From: JAQVUB01 sp033809415 | GTDB taxonomy: Bacteria > Verrucomicrobiota > Lentisphaeria > Oligosphaerales > Oligosphaeraceae | Reading direction: 5' to 3' | Length of the DNA stretch: 12,456 nt | NCBI GenBank assembly: GCA_033809415.1 | Contig: JAPXLT010000127.1 | Location: 1-12,456, forward strand | Part shown: one piece after another, positions 6,531 to 12,385 of the stretch | How positions within the stretch are numbered: position 1 is the first letter of the stretch | Layout of the letters: every line of letters starts with the position of its first letter | Notes under the pieces: generated by a model | What the model was told of the DNA's origin: nothing | What the model saw: the letters and a program-made list of their open reading frames with translations, nothing else | Databases searched by the model: none | Position numbers and translations under genes: made by a program

Positions 6531-7343
6531 ATGAATCCCGTCAAGACTCTTTCCGAACACCGTGAATATCTATATGAAATTGTCAAACTGAAACTGTTTT
6601 TTGCATACCACTGGCTGAAGGCACATCCCGAGGAAACCTTTTCCGATGTGCTTCGCAAGCGCATCGATATCATCCGCAAGACGGATATCAACGAGGAAGG
6701 CCTCAATCCAGTCAATTCCTATTTTGACACCCCCGCATGGCTCGAGTTGGAAGCGGATGCGGAAAAGCAGTATCATCATTATTCCGATGACCCCGAGGCC
6801 TTCGAGGCAGCGGCGTTTGAAGTGTTCCGCCCGTCCATTGATGCGCGCTGTGAACGCGATTTCCTCGACCGCTCGGCATTCAAGGGGTACCAGTGCGGTT
6901 TTCTCCGCCACAATCTTGAGGTCTCCAAAGACTATCCAAATATGCTGATTTTTCACATTGCCAATGCGAAGGCGCCGGATTCTTTTTTTGATTTTCCAGA
7001 CTATATGCGTGATTGCTTCAAGCAACTTCTCGATATCGCCGAAAACGAGTTCAAAGTTTCCGAAATCGCCACAGGCACCTGGTTGAATTCAGTCCCGAAG
7101 TGGCTTGCACTCTTTCCGGAAGAATGGCAGGCCAATCTGCAACCACCCAAAACCGACGTGCAGTGGCATTACGGATTCTGGGGACAATTCATCACCGCAA
7201 GAGGCACATTCAACTACAAATATGGCAGCATCCTCCGAAAAACCGGAAAACTCCCCTTTTACCCCCGTTTTTCACACTGCTCGATCCAAGCTATGCGAAT
7301 GAAAATAGCTGAACCCGACTTCGGGTGCCAAAAAGCAAAGTAG
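6531..7343 (+). CDS. Unrecognised 270-aa protein, conserved-looking
   Basis: I do not recognise this family. It is soluble, rich in aromatic and acidic residues, with no signal peptide or membrane segment. The N-terminal part looks helical (LYEIVKLKLFFAYHWLKAH, 14-32). The C-terminal part has dense Trp/His/Gly blocks that look like conserved active-site or binding elements: TGTWLNSVPKWLALFPEEW (181-199), WHYGFWGQFITARGTFN (212-228) and RFSHCSIQAMR (246-256). ATG 6531 has AAGG at 6517-6520 with a 10-nt spacer. The gene lies 59 bp after the SGNH hydrolase and 93 bp before the amidohydrolase, on the same strand, so the three may form one pathway. A catalytic role is only a guess. Confidence 0.8.
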   Translation: MNPVKTLSEHREYLYEIVKLKLFFAYHWLKAHPEETFSDVLRKRIDIIRKTDINEEGLNPVNSYFDTPAWLELEADAEKQYHHYSDDPEAFEAAAFEVFRPSIDARCERDFLDRSAFKGYQCGFLRHNLEVSKDYPNMLIFHIANAKAPDSFFDFPDYMRDCFKQLLDIAENEFKVSEIATGTWLNSVPKWLALFPEEWQANLQPPKTDVQWHYGFWGQFITARGTFNYKYGSILRKTGKLPFYPRFSHCSIQAMRMKIAEPDFGCQKAK

Positions 7344-7356
7344 TAGACGTCCAAGT

Positions 7357-7419
7357 GCACCCTGCACCCTGCACCCCGCACCCTGCCCCCTGCCCCCTGC
7401 ACCCTGCACCCTGCCCCTT
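7357..7419 (+). repeat. 7-bp tandem array (GCACCCT), 9 units
   Basis: Nine 7-bp units run without a break from 7357: GCACCCT, GCACCCT, GCACCCC, GCACCCT, GCCCCCT, GCCCCCT, GCACCCT, GCACCCT, GCCCCTT. The array starts 13 bp after the stop of the unrecognised gene and ends 5 bp before the AAGGA ribosome binding site of the amidohydrolase gene. It fills almost the whole intergenic space and would be transcribed as a C-rich leader. Confidence 0.93.
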
Positions 7420-7436
7420 GGCATAAGGAATAAGTC

Positions 7437-8201
7437 ATGGATTACGAAATCATCGACGCACATCTGCATCCGTTCTTACACGCGGAATGCAACATCAACC
7501 AATATCAGGCTGTCCAAACGGTCGAGGAATTTGTCACTCATCTCCGGCAACAGGGCATCTCTTTCTGCGCAGGTTCGATCATTCGAAAACTGGATGGAGA
7601 CGATTTTACGCCAGTGCGTGAACTCAACCAAGACGCACTGGAATTTCAGAAACGCTATCCGGACTTCTATCTCCCGGGAATCCATGTGCACAGCCAGTTT
7701 CCGAATGAATCCTGCCAGGAACTCGAGCGCCTGCATGCGCACGGAGTCCGCCTGATTGGTGAACTTGTTCCATACTATATGGGCTGGGACTCCTATGCCG
7801 TGAGCAGGATGGACCCTGTCTGGGACTTGGCTGCTCAACTTGGCTATGTCGTCAGCATTCATCCCAGCACACTCGAGGATATCGAGCAGCTGTTGACACG
7901 TTTCCCACAACTCAAAGTGCTCATTGCCCACCCCGGAGAACGCGCGGATTACCTCGATAAGCTGGAATTACTCAAGCGCCACCCTAATGCTTTCCTGGAT
8001 ATCTGCGGCACAGGACTGTTCCGCCATGGCATGCTGGAATATGGTGTGAAGGAAGTCGGAGTAGAACGTTTCCTCTTCGGCACCGATTTTCCCGTCTGCA
8101 GCGCAGCCATGCAGATTGGAGGAGTCCTCGGTGAAAATCTCACCCATAAACAACGCGAAGCAATCTTCGCAGAAAATGCCAAAAAAATCTTGGGACTGTG
8201 A
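7437..8201 (+). CDS. Amidohydrolase-2 family metal-dependent hydrolase
   Basis: 254 residues with the TIM-barrel amidohydrolase pattern. The N-terminal metal motif is IDAHLHP (H9, H11). Further metal or catalytic candidates are H142 in VVSIHPS, H165 in LIAHPGER and the terminal-strand aspartate D217 in FLFGTDFPV. GELVPYY (108-114) sits where this family (PF04909 type, including decarboxylases and lactone or amide hydrolases) has its strand-4 block. The substrate cannot be inferred. There is no signal peptide. The start ATG 7437 has AAGGA at 7425-7429 with a 7-nt spacer. It is the last + strand gene of the block, and the intergenic 7-bp array lies just upstream. Confidence 0.88.
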   Translation: MDYEIIDAHLHPFLHAECNINQYQAVQTVEEFVTHLRQQGISFCAGSIIRKLDGDDFTPVRELNQDALEFQKRYPDFYLPGIHVHSQFPNESCQELERLHAHGVRLIGELVPYYMGWDSYAVSRMDPVWDLAAQLGYVVSIHPSTLEDIEQLLTRFPQLKVLIAHPGERADYLDKLELLKRHPNAFLDICGTGLFRHGMLEYGVKEVGVERFLFGTDFPVCSAAMQIGGVLGENLTHKQREAIFAENAKKILGL

Positions 8202-8240
8202 ATCGGAAAATTCTTACGGTGGCTGGCATACACAAACTAT

Positions 8241-8282
8241 TTTTTTTAACCACGAACTACACGAAAAAACACGAAAATTTTT
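8241..8282 (+). repeat. CACGAA-type dispersed repeat (family C)
   Basis: A run of T followed by TTAACCACGAACTACACGAA and a third CACGAA with an A/T-rich end. Three CACGAA units are spaced 9-10 bp apart. It lies 39 bp after the amidohydrolase stop, in the opposite orientation to the copy upstream of rnfA. Confidence 0.8.
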
Positions 8283-8318
8283 TATAGGGTTGCTGCTCAG
8301 ACGGATGAAATGGCATGC

Positions 8319-8352
8319 GGTTTAAAAGTAGCGCAACCGTCCCGGTTGTGAA
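8319..8352 (+). repeat. 34-bp REP-like palindromic repeat, copy 1
   Basis: Contains CGCAACCGTCCCGGTTGTG, in which CAACCG and CGGTTG form a 6-bp stem with a 3-nt loop, preceded by GGTTTAAAAGTAG. The reverse complement occurs at 12352-12385 with a one-base A insertion as the only clear difference. Size, palindrome and intergenic location resemble REP elements. Confidence 0.88.
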
Positions 8353-8413
8353 TGATGCTTGCCCTCCCAAGTTCGAATGCTCCCATGTGCAAGAGGCAGG
8401 ATGCAGCCTGGAC

Positions 8414-8448
8414 GATCAGTCGAAGAAAAAAGACGGAAATTGGCGATA
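8414..8448 (+). repeat. Partial repeat A in + orientation
   Basis: GATCAGTCGAAGAAAAAAGA followed by CGGAAATTGGCGATA matches the start of repeat A (82-137) with a few changes. Together with the - oriented copy at 8495-8653 it forms an imperfect inverted pair about 130 bp apart, suggesting a compound or nested insertion. Confidence 0.7.
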
Positions 8449-8494
8449 GAATTTCTGAATGTTACGATCAGTCACCACCCAACTCTAAAAAAGC

Positions 8495-8653
8495 TCGTAC
8501 TATTATTGCCAAACTTCTTCTTTTTTCAGAAAAATTTTTCAAAAAAACAATCTCCAAGTCATTGGCATACAGCCCTTTTAAGGTACCGCCAATTCCTGTC
8601 TTTTTTCTCCGACTGATCCGACCGATCCGACCGATCTACTTGATCCGTCCGAT
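8495..8653 (-). repeat. Dispersed repeat A, copy 2 (inverted)
   Basis: Reverse complement of 47-214, with one 9-bp array unit fewer and a diverged A/T-rich end. The part equivalent to 91-157 is identical. It lies in inverse orientation to copy 1, so the two copies bracket about 8.3 kb containing the rnf operon and the following three genes. Confidence 0.9.
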
Positions 8654-8658
8654 TTGTT

Positions 8659-8691
8659 GTCCGTGTAAAGTCCGTGTAAAGTCCGTGTGGG
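8659..8691 (+). repeat. 11-bp tandem repeat, 3 units
   Basis: GTCCGTGTAAA at 8659 and 8670, then GTCCGTGTGGG at 8681. It abuts the 9-bp array end of repeat A copy 2. Confidence 0.85.
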
Positions 8692-8720
8692 TTGCGGGCG
8701 ATCAGTCCGCGCCAAGCTTA

Positions 8721-8743
8721 TTCGTGCCTTTCGTGGTTAAAAA
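8721..8743 (-). repeat. CACGAA-type dispersed repeat (family C), short copy
   Basis: On the - strand it reads TTTTTAACCACGAAAGGCACGAA, the same core as the copies at 211-245 and 5694-5733. It lies downstream of the - strand glycosidase gene, 68 bp past its stop. Confidence 0.8.
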
Positions 8744-8810
8744 CCTTTTTGGACGCCCTCTTAGCCGTTTTCAGCGATGTTTTTTGCCATTTTCCGTTCT
8801 ACCCCCCCCG

Positions 8811-10730
8811 CTAATCCAGCAGGAAAATGCGCGTTTCATGAAGCTTGAATTCCATGCTCCACGACTGACATTTCCCGAGTTCTTCGCCCGTTGTGATGTC
8901 CGTAATAACTTTCGGCCAAGGCAGACAGATGTTTTTTACTCCGGCTTCCGATGCATGGATCATCAGTGCGCCATCTGAAACCTGAAGCACGTCCGGCGTC
9001 TGCAAATAGCTCCAGACCCCGTTGCGCACATATTCGGCACGGAGGGTCTCGATGGAAATATCTGGATTCCATGTGTAGACGGAACGCCATGTATCGAAAT
9101 TGTGTTCCGCATCCAACGGAAGGATGCCAGGTTTCAGCGAACACGGCTCCTGAGAGCCGATCCTTTTCGCCGATATATTGGAGGCGGGAAAATCCACCGA
9201 TTCCGCGAGGCGGAATCCTTCAAGTCCGGTCAACGCGGTCATGTTCCGGACGTCGGGGACATCGTCGTTTCCGTACAGACCGGAAGAATAAGACCAGACA
9301 AGGGTTCTTCCATCGCATTTCAGCGCGTCAATGGCGGACTTAACCTCTGGGGACGGAGCAAGCAGATTGACGAATATAAGTACCTTGTACTTCTTTACTT
9401 CCGGAAGCAGGATATCATTAACGAGATAAAGGTCGAACGGCGCACCCGCCCTGCACAGATTCTGAAAGCGATCTGGTGTCATGAAATCATAAGGATAAGC
9501 TCCATCAAAGCAGCATTTTGGGAGATAATAGTTGCCGCGCATGTCGTAGAACACCGCTACTTCGGAACAGCGCGGTCGTGGCTTTGCCATGGATTTGACG
9601 CCCCATGCGTATAGTTTGGCGATTTCCTTCATCAGAGTGTCATCATGAAACGCATTTCCGCAGATGTCCATGTACCAGAGTCCAACGTTATGCGTGAGGG
9701 CGTTGCCGAACTCCCGGCGGATCAGCATCAGGGAATCTTCCGGCGTTGACGCATCCTTTTTATAATGGATCAGCGGATCGGGATTCCTGGTGGAAAAGCA
9801 GGTCCGATCGTCTGCCTCATCGATGAACAGTTTGCCGTGGGCGGCAACTGAAGCCGGGAAATTTCGGAAGTATCCACTATCTCCAGGTGCACGGTAATAG
9901 TAGCTGTGCGGCGCCGAGATAATGTCGATCTCGGGTGCTGCAAGAATCTTCTCGGCGGCGCCGTGGGCGGTTTCAAGTGCGCTTCCAGTTATATAGCTGT
10001 AAAATACGGCAGTGAGATATGTACCACTGGTCTCTTCCTTGACAATCCGGGCAAAATGGATAATCGCCTCGTATGCGGCCTGAAAAAAGCGGTCGTACCA
10101 GACCCAGTTCCGTTTTTCGGGCGTTGAATCCGCATCGAGCGTGTAGGCTTGCATCGGGGCACTGATATCGGGTTTTACCTCACAGCCTCCCCAGTAATGC
10201 CATTCCCCGCAACACCCGTTGGCGATGTGGAGACCGACAACACAGTCTGCATAATCGGAGTTCCGGATATGCCGGATAAGCATCCGCAGGGCATTTCCCA
10301 TGTCCCGTTTCCAGCGTTCGGATGCGAAGGACTCGTGCAGTGTGCCTTGCGAAAACCTTTTGCCTACCGTCCCGTGCCGATAGAGTTCGGTAGGAACCGC
10401 ATACTGACAGCATTCTTCCGGATAAGCCTCCAGCCACCAGTAGGGTGCACAGACGAAGACGCGTGGAATGCAGTACTTTCCCGGACAGGCGCGGCGGAAC
10501 TTTTCAATCTCGCCGTCGAAAAAGGAAAAATCGTATGTGTTTTCGGCAACGTAGTACGGGTGTTCATACGCCTGAGACGATTTGTTGAATGTGAAAATCT
10601 CAATGCCCGCTTCACTGAAGGCGCGTCCGTCGCGTTCCTCAACGGGTGTCTGCCAGAACAGCATTGGAAAAACCGGTGTCCCATTCTTCAGCAGGCGAGG
10701 CGGATTGTGCGTTTTGTCAATAAAAAACAT
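8811..10730 (-). CDS. GH42-like glycoside hydrolase (beta-galactosidase A4 superfamily)
   Basis: 639 residues with the layout of a GH42-type enzyme. The TIM barrel is at about 1-380: the strand-4 block GLHIANGCCGEWHYWG has E176 as likely acid/base, and LFIDEADDR has E305 as likely nucleophile. A flavodoxin-like domain resembling the beta-galactosidase trimerisation domain follows at about 385-490 (VAVFYDMRG; DLYLVNDILLPEVKKYKVLI), then a C-terminal beta region. The assignment rests on these motifs; the sequence is divergent, and a different GH-A family or substrate is possible. No signal peptide is seen, so it is probably cytoplasmic. On the - strand GAAGGGGA lies just before the ATG (10728-10730). 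It is transcribed in the same direction as the BNR gene upstream, with a repeat-rich spacer of about 350 bp. Confidence 0.8.
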   Translation of the reverse strand: MFFIDKTHNPPRLLKNGTPVFPMLFWQTPVEERDGRAFSEAGIEIFTFNKSSQAYEHPYYVAENTYDFSFFDGEIEKFRRACPGKYCIPRVFVCAPYWWLEAYPEECCQYAVPTELYRHGTVGKRFSQGTLHESFASERWKRDMGNALRMLIRHIRNSDYADCVVGLHIANGCCGEWHYWGGCEVKPDISAPMQAYTLDADSTPEKRNWVWYDRFFQAAYEAIIHFARIVKEETSGTYLTAVFYSYITGSALETAHGAAEKILAAPEIDIISAPHSYYYRAPGDSGYFRNFPASVAAHGKLFIDEADDRTCFSTRNPDPLIHYKKDASTPEDSLMLIRREFGNALTHNVGLWYMDICGNAFHDDTLMKEIAKLYAWGVKSMAKPRPRCSEVAVFYDMRGNYYLPKCCFDGAYPYDFMTPDRFQNLCRAGAPFDLYLVNDILLPEVKKYKVLIFVNLLAPSPEVKSAIDALKCDGRTLVWSYSSGLYGNDDVPDVRNMTALTGLEGFRLAESVDFPASNISAKRIGSQEPCSLKPGILPLDAEHNFDTWRSVYTWNPDISIETLRAEYVRNGVWSYLQTPDVLQVSDGALMIHASEAGVKNICLPWPKVITDITTGEELGKCQSWSMEFKLHETRIFLLD

Positions 10731-10846
10731 GATATTTTCCCCTTCAAAAATTCGTTAATGTGTGAAGTTTTGTGATGACTGCTTGTAGTATTGGTCGCCA
10801 ATTGATACTCGAAACTCCGGCAATCTACGGCGGCAGGCACCCCGGG

Positions 10847-10858
10847 TAAAGCGCTTTA
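10847..10858. promoter_or_regulatory. LacI-operator-like palindrome
   Basis: TAAAGCGCTTTA is a perfect 12-bp palindrome with a central CG, as in LacI/GalR-family operators. It lies 117 bp upstream of the glycosidase start codon, a position where a sugar-responsive repressor could act. No such regulator is encoded in the window. Confidence 0.4.
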
Positions 10859-10963
10859 GTGGACAGTGGACAATGGACGGAAGTGGACAGTAATGGACGA
10901 TAGACTGTGGACTTTAGTGACGTTAGTGGCAGTAGACATGGACGGAAGTGGACAGTAATGGAC
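10859..10963 (+). repeat. Degenerate GTGGACAGT-type repeats with a 26-bp direct repeat
   Basis: GTGGACAGT, ATGGACGGA and similar 9-10 bp variants fill the segment. A perfect 26-bp direct repeat occupies 10873-10898 and 10938-10963, 65 bp apart, beginning ATGGACGGAAGTGGACAGTA. The unit is one base away from the GTGGACGGT unit of the array at 12229-12309. Confidence 0.85.
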
Positions 10964-11018
10964 AAGCGGAGCAAAGGCACGTATCCCATACAGGCTTTCA
11001 GACGGTAAAGATGCATCA

Positions 11019-11051
11019 CGCTTACAGTCATATCCACATGCACTGTAAGCG
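11019..11051. repeat. 10-bp inverted repeat downstream of the BNR gene
   Basis: CGCTTACAGT (11019-11028) and ACTGTAAGCG (11042-11051) are perfect reverse complements with a 13-nt loop. The right arm overlaps the palindrome at 11046-11055. It lies about 30 bp beyond the BNR stop codon. There is no adjacent U-run, so an operator pair is as likely as a terminator. Confidence 0.6.
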
Positions 11052-11055
11052 CTTA
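11046..11055. promoter_or_regulatory. LacI-operator-like palindrome
   Basis: TAAGCGCTTA, in the context CTGTAAGCGCTTAACC, is close to the common LacI-family operator pattern TGTAAGCGCTTACA. Its centre is 198 bp from that of the palindrome at 10847-10858. It is upstream of the glycosidase gene and just downstream of the BNR gene. Confidence 0.45.
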
Positions 11056-11079
11056 ACCATGATTAACCCTGTAGACTAG

Positions 11080-12141
11080 TCAGGCAAAATTCAAGAACAG
11101 ATGCATCACATTCACTTCTTTTTTCTCGCCATAAAGTTCGGAATACTGTACCAACAGCTTTTCCGGTTCGCCGGGTTCGCGCAGCAGCAGATTGTTTGAA
11201 TAATAACAGGATGCTTTGAATTCTTCCAAGAGGAATCCTTCATCCCAATTCAATCCATCAAGGGAAGTGTAAAATACAAAACCCCGCCCCCATGGCGCAT
11301 CCGGATGACAGCCCCTGCCATGCATGACATAACCGGCGCCCAGTTTGGAAATCTGGATGTTGCGGAGGCCTTTGGCCACTTTTATCGTCGGCAGACGTTC
11401 CCAACCGGCACCGTTATCACTGCTGATACTGGCATCAAGTTCAAAACCGTTGGAGATGTTGCAGGCATAGGCAAGCAGAGAGCCGTCATCCCGGAACTGT
11501 AGCGCACCATAAGCATGATCCGGACTTTTGATGTCTATCACGCCTTTTTCCTGAAACGTCCGACCGTTGTCGATGCTGCAATACAGACGGTAAAGATGTT
11601 CCGGCGCCGTGCACATATGATGTTCATTGCACAATTCCATTGCATAAATCACACCGTCCTGGACGACTGCGTCATAGACACGCCCCTTGTACGGACTTAA
11701 TTCCTGCGGCTCGGTCCAACTTTTTCCGTAATCATAACTTTGCAGAAAAAACGGCGTATCCCACGGTTCGCAGCAGATACTGCTGAACTGGGTGTTACGC
11801 AGTGCAAACAGCGTTATAACGCCATTGCAGGCAACTGCTTTTTCAATGGAAAAGGTATAGACCCCGTCGTAGAACTGTTCCTTGGAACAGGGCAAATCGT
11901 GAATCGCAGACCAGGTTTTCCCGTAATCATCGGAATACCGGTACTCAATCCAACCAAATGCCGAATGGCCGAGGCATCTGACTGCGGAACAGTTGGAGTT
12001 GAATGCGATGATCCGTCCCGGTTCATATTCAAGCATGGCGTGACTCATGTGTCCGCTGCGGCGGCGAGATTGATTATCGACATACAGTTCCGGTTCGCTG
12101 AAACAGAGTTTACCGGCAATACCAGCAAATGTTCTTTTCAT
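11080..12141 (-). CDS. BNR/Asp-box repeat protein, sialidase superfamily
   Basis: 353 residues predicted to form a six-bladed beta-propeller. Five Asp-box-like motifs are visible: SDDYGKTW (70-77), SYDYGKSW (135-142), SIDNGRTF (189-196), SSDNGAGW (240-247) and SLDGLNW (293-299). CYYSNNLLL (312-320), followed by LLVQYSELY, resembles the tyrosine-nucleophile region of exo-sialidases. R276 in MHGRG and an arginine cluster at 26-28 could supply the arginine triad, but the usual FRIP motif is absent. It may therefore be a true sialidase, a related glycosidase or non-catalytic. There is no signal peptide, unlike many secreted sialidases. On the - strand AAAGGAAG (12148-12155) lies 6 nt before the ATG. 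It is co-oriented with the GH42-like gene downstream. Confidence 0.8.
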   Translation of the reverse strand: MKRTFAGIAGKLCFSEPELYVDNQSRRRSGHMSHAMLEYEPGRIIAFNSNCSAVRCLGHSAFGWIEYRYSDDYGKTWSAIHDLPCSKEQFYDGVYTFSIEKAVACNGVITLFALRNTQFSSICCEPWDTPFFLQSYDYGKSWTEPQELSPYKGRVYDAVVQDGVIYAMELCNEHHMCTAPEHLYRLYCSIDNGRTFQEKGVIDIKSPDHAYGALQFRDDGSLLAYACNISNGFELDASISSDNGAGWERLPTIKVAKGLRNIQISKLGAGYVMHGRGCHPDAPWGRGFVFYTSLDGLNWDEGFLLEEFKASCYYSNNLLLREPGEPEKLLVQYSELYGEKKEVNVMHLFLNFA

Positions 12142-12228
12142 CAGGCACTTCCTTTCAGTTGAAATAAAATGGTAATGGGTCAGTCTTCTGTAGTGCGGTG
12201 TGCGTGGTACGGGTCAGACGTGGTGAAC

Positions 12229-12309
12229 GGTGTGGACGGTGTGGACGGTGTGGACGGTGTGGACGGTGTGGACGGTGTGGACGGTGTGGACGGTGTGGAC
12301 GGTGTGGCC
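12229..12309 (+). repeat. 9-bp tandem array (GGTGTGGAC), 8 perfect units plus one variant
   Basis: Eight identical GGTGTGGAC units occupy 12229-12300, followed by GGTGTGGCC (12301-12309). A degenerate GGTGAAC precedes them. The array starts 88 bp upstream of the BNR start codon. The perfect identity implies recent expansion or homogenisation, so copy number probably differs between strains. Confidence 0.95.
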
Positions 12310-12351
12310 AGGACAAGAACGTCCCCCCGTACCCCACGACAGTCAGAATAA

Positions 12352-12385
12352 TCACAACCGGGACGGTTGCGCTACTTTTTAAACC
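12352..12385 (-). repeat. 34-bp REP-like palindromic repeat, copy 2 (inverted)
   Basis: Reverse complement of 8319-8352, with one extra A in the A-run. The 15-bp stem-loop core CAACCGGGACGGTTG is intact. With copy 1 it brackets the GH42-like and BNR genes. Confidence 0.88.

Larger units (their letters stand above)
8202..8810. other. Non-coding, repeat-filled junction between + and - strand gene blocks
   Basis: No gene is supported. Contents in order: a CACGAA repeat (8241-8282), a 34-bp REP-like repeat (8319-8352), a partial repeat A in + orientation (8414-8448), repeat A copy 2 in - orientation (8495-8653), an 11-bp tandem repeat (8659-8691), another CACGAA repeat (8721-8743) and a run of eight C (8802-8809) next to the convergent gene's stop. 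A 208-codon open frame from 8352 runs through these repeats and then antisense into the glycosidase gene, so it is spurious. Confidence 0.85.
10731..11079. other. Non-coding spacer between the BNR and glycosidase genes
   Basis: No gene is supported. It holds GTGGAC-type degenerate repeats (10859-10963), two LacI-operator-like palindromes (10847-10858, 11046-11055) and an inverted repeat (11019-11051). The glycosidase promoter should lie here on the - strand, but I found no convincing -35/-10 pair. An open frame on the - strand from 11043 runs through the repeats and is not credible. Confidence 0.7.

Noticed and set aside
8370..8390. tRNA-like TTCGAAT loop near 8374
   Set aside because: The flanking bases do not form a T-stem, and no acceptor or anticodon arms can be drawn around it.
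8352..8978. 208-codon open frame on the + strand
   Set aside because: It runs through the REP-like repeat, repeat A, the 11-bp repeats and a CACGAA repeat and then antisense into the GH42-like gene; composition is low-complexity and there is no ribosome binding site.
10825..11043. Small open frame downstream of the BNR gene, as a possible remnant of a duplicated BNR 3' end
   Set aside because: AGATGCATCAC occurs at 11009-11019 and again, 90 bp on, at 11099-11109 inside the BNR gene end, and both copies read VMHL in frame. Similarity does not extend further, and the rest of the frame is GTGGAC-repeat sequence.
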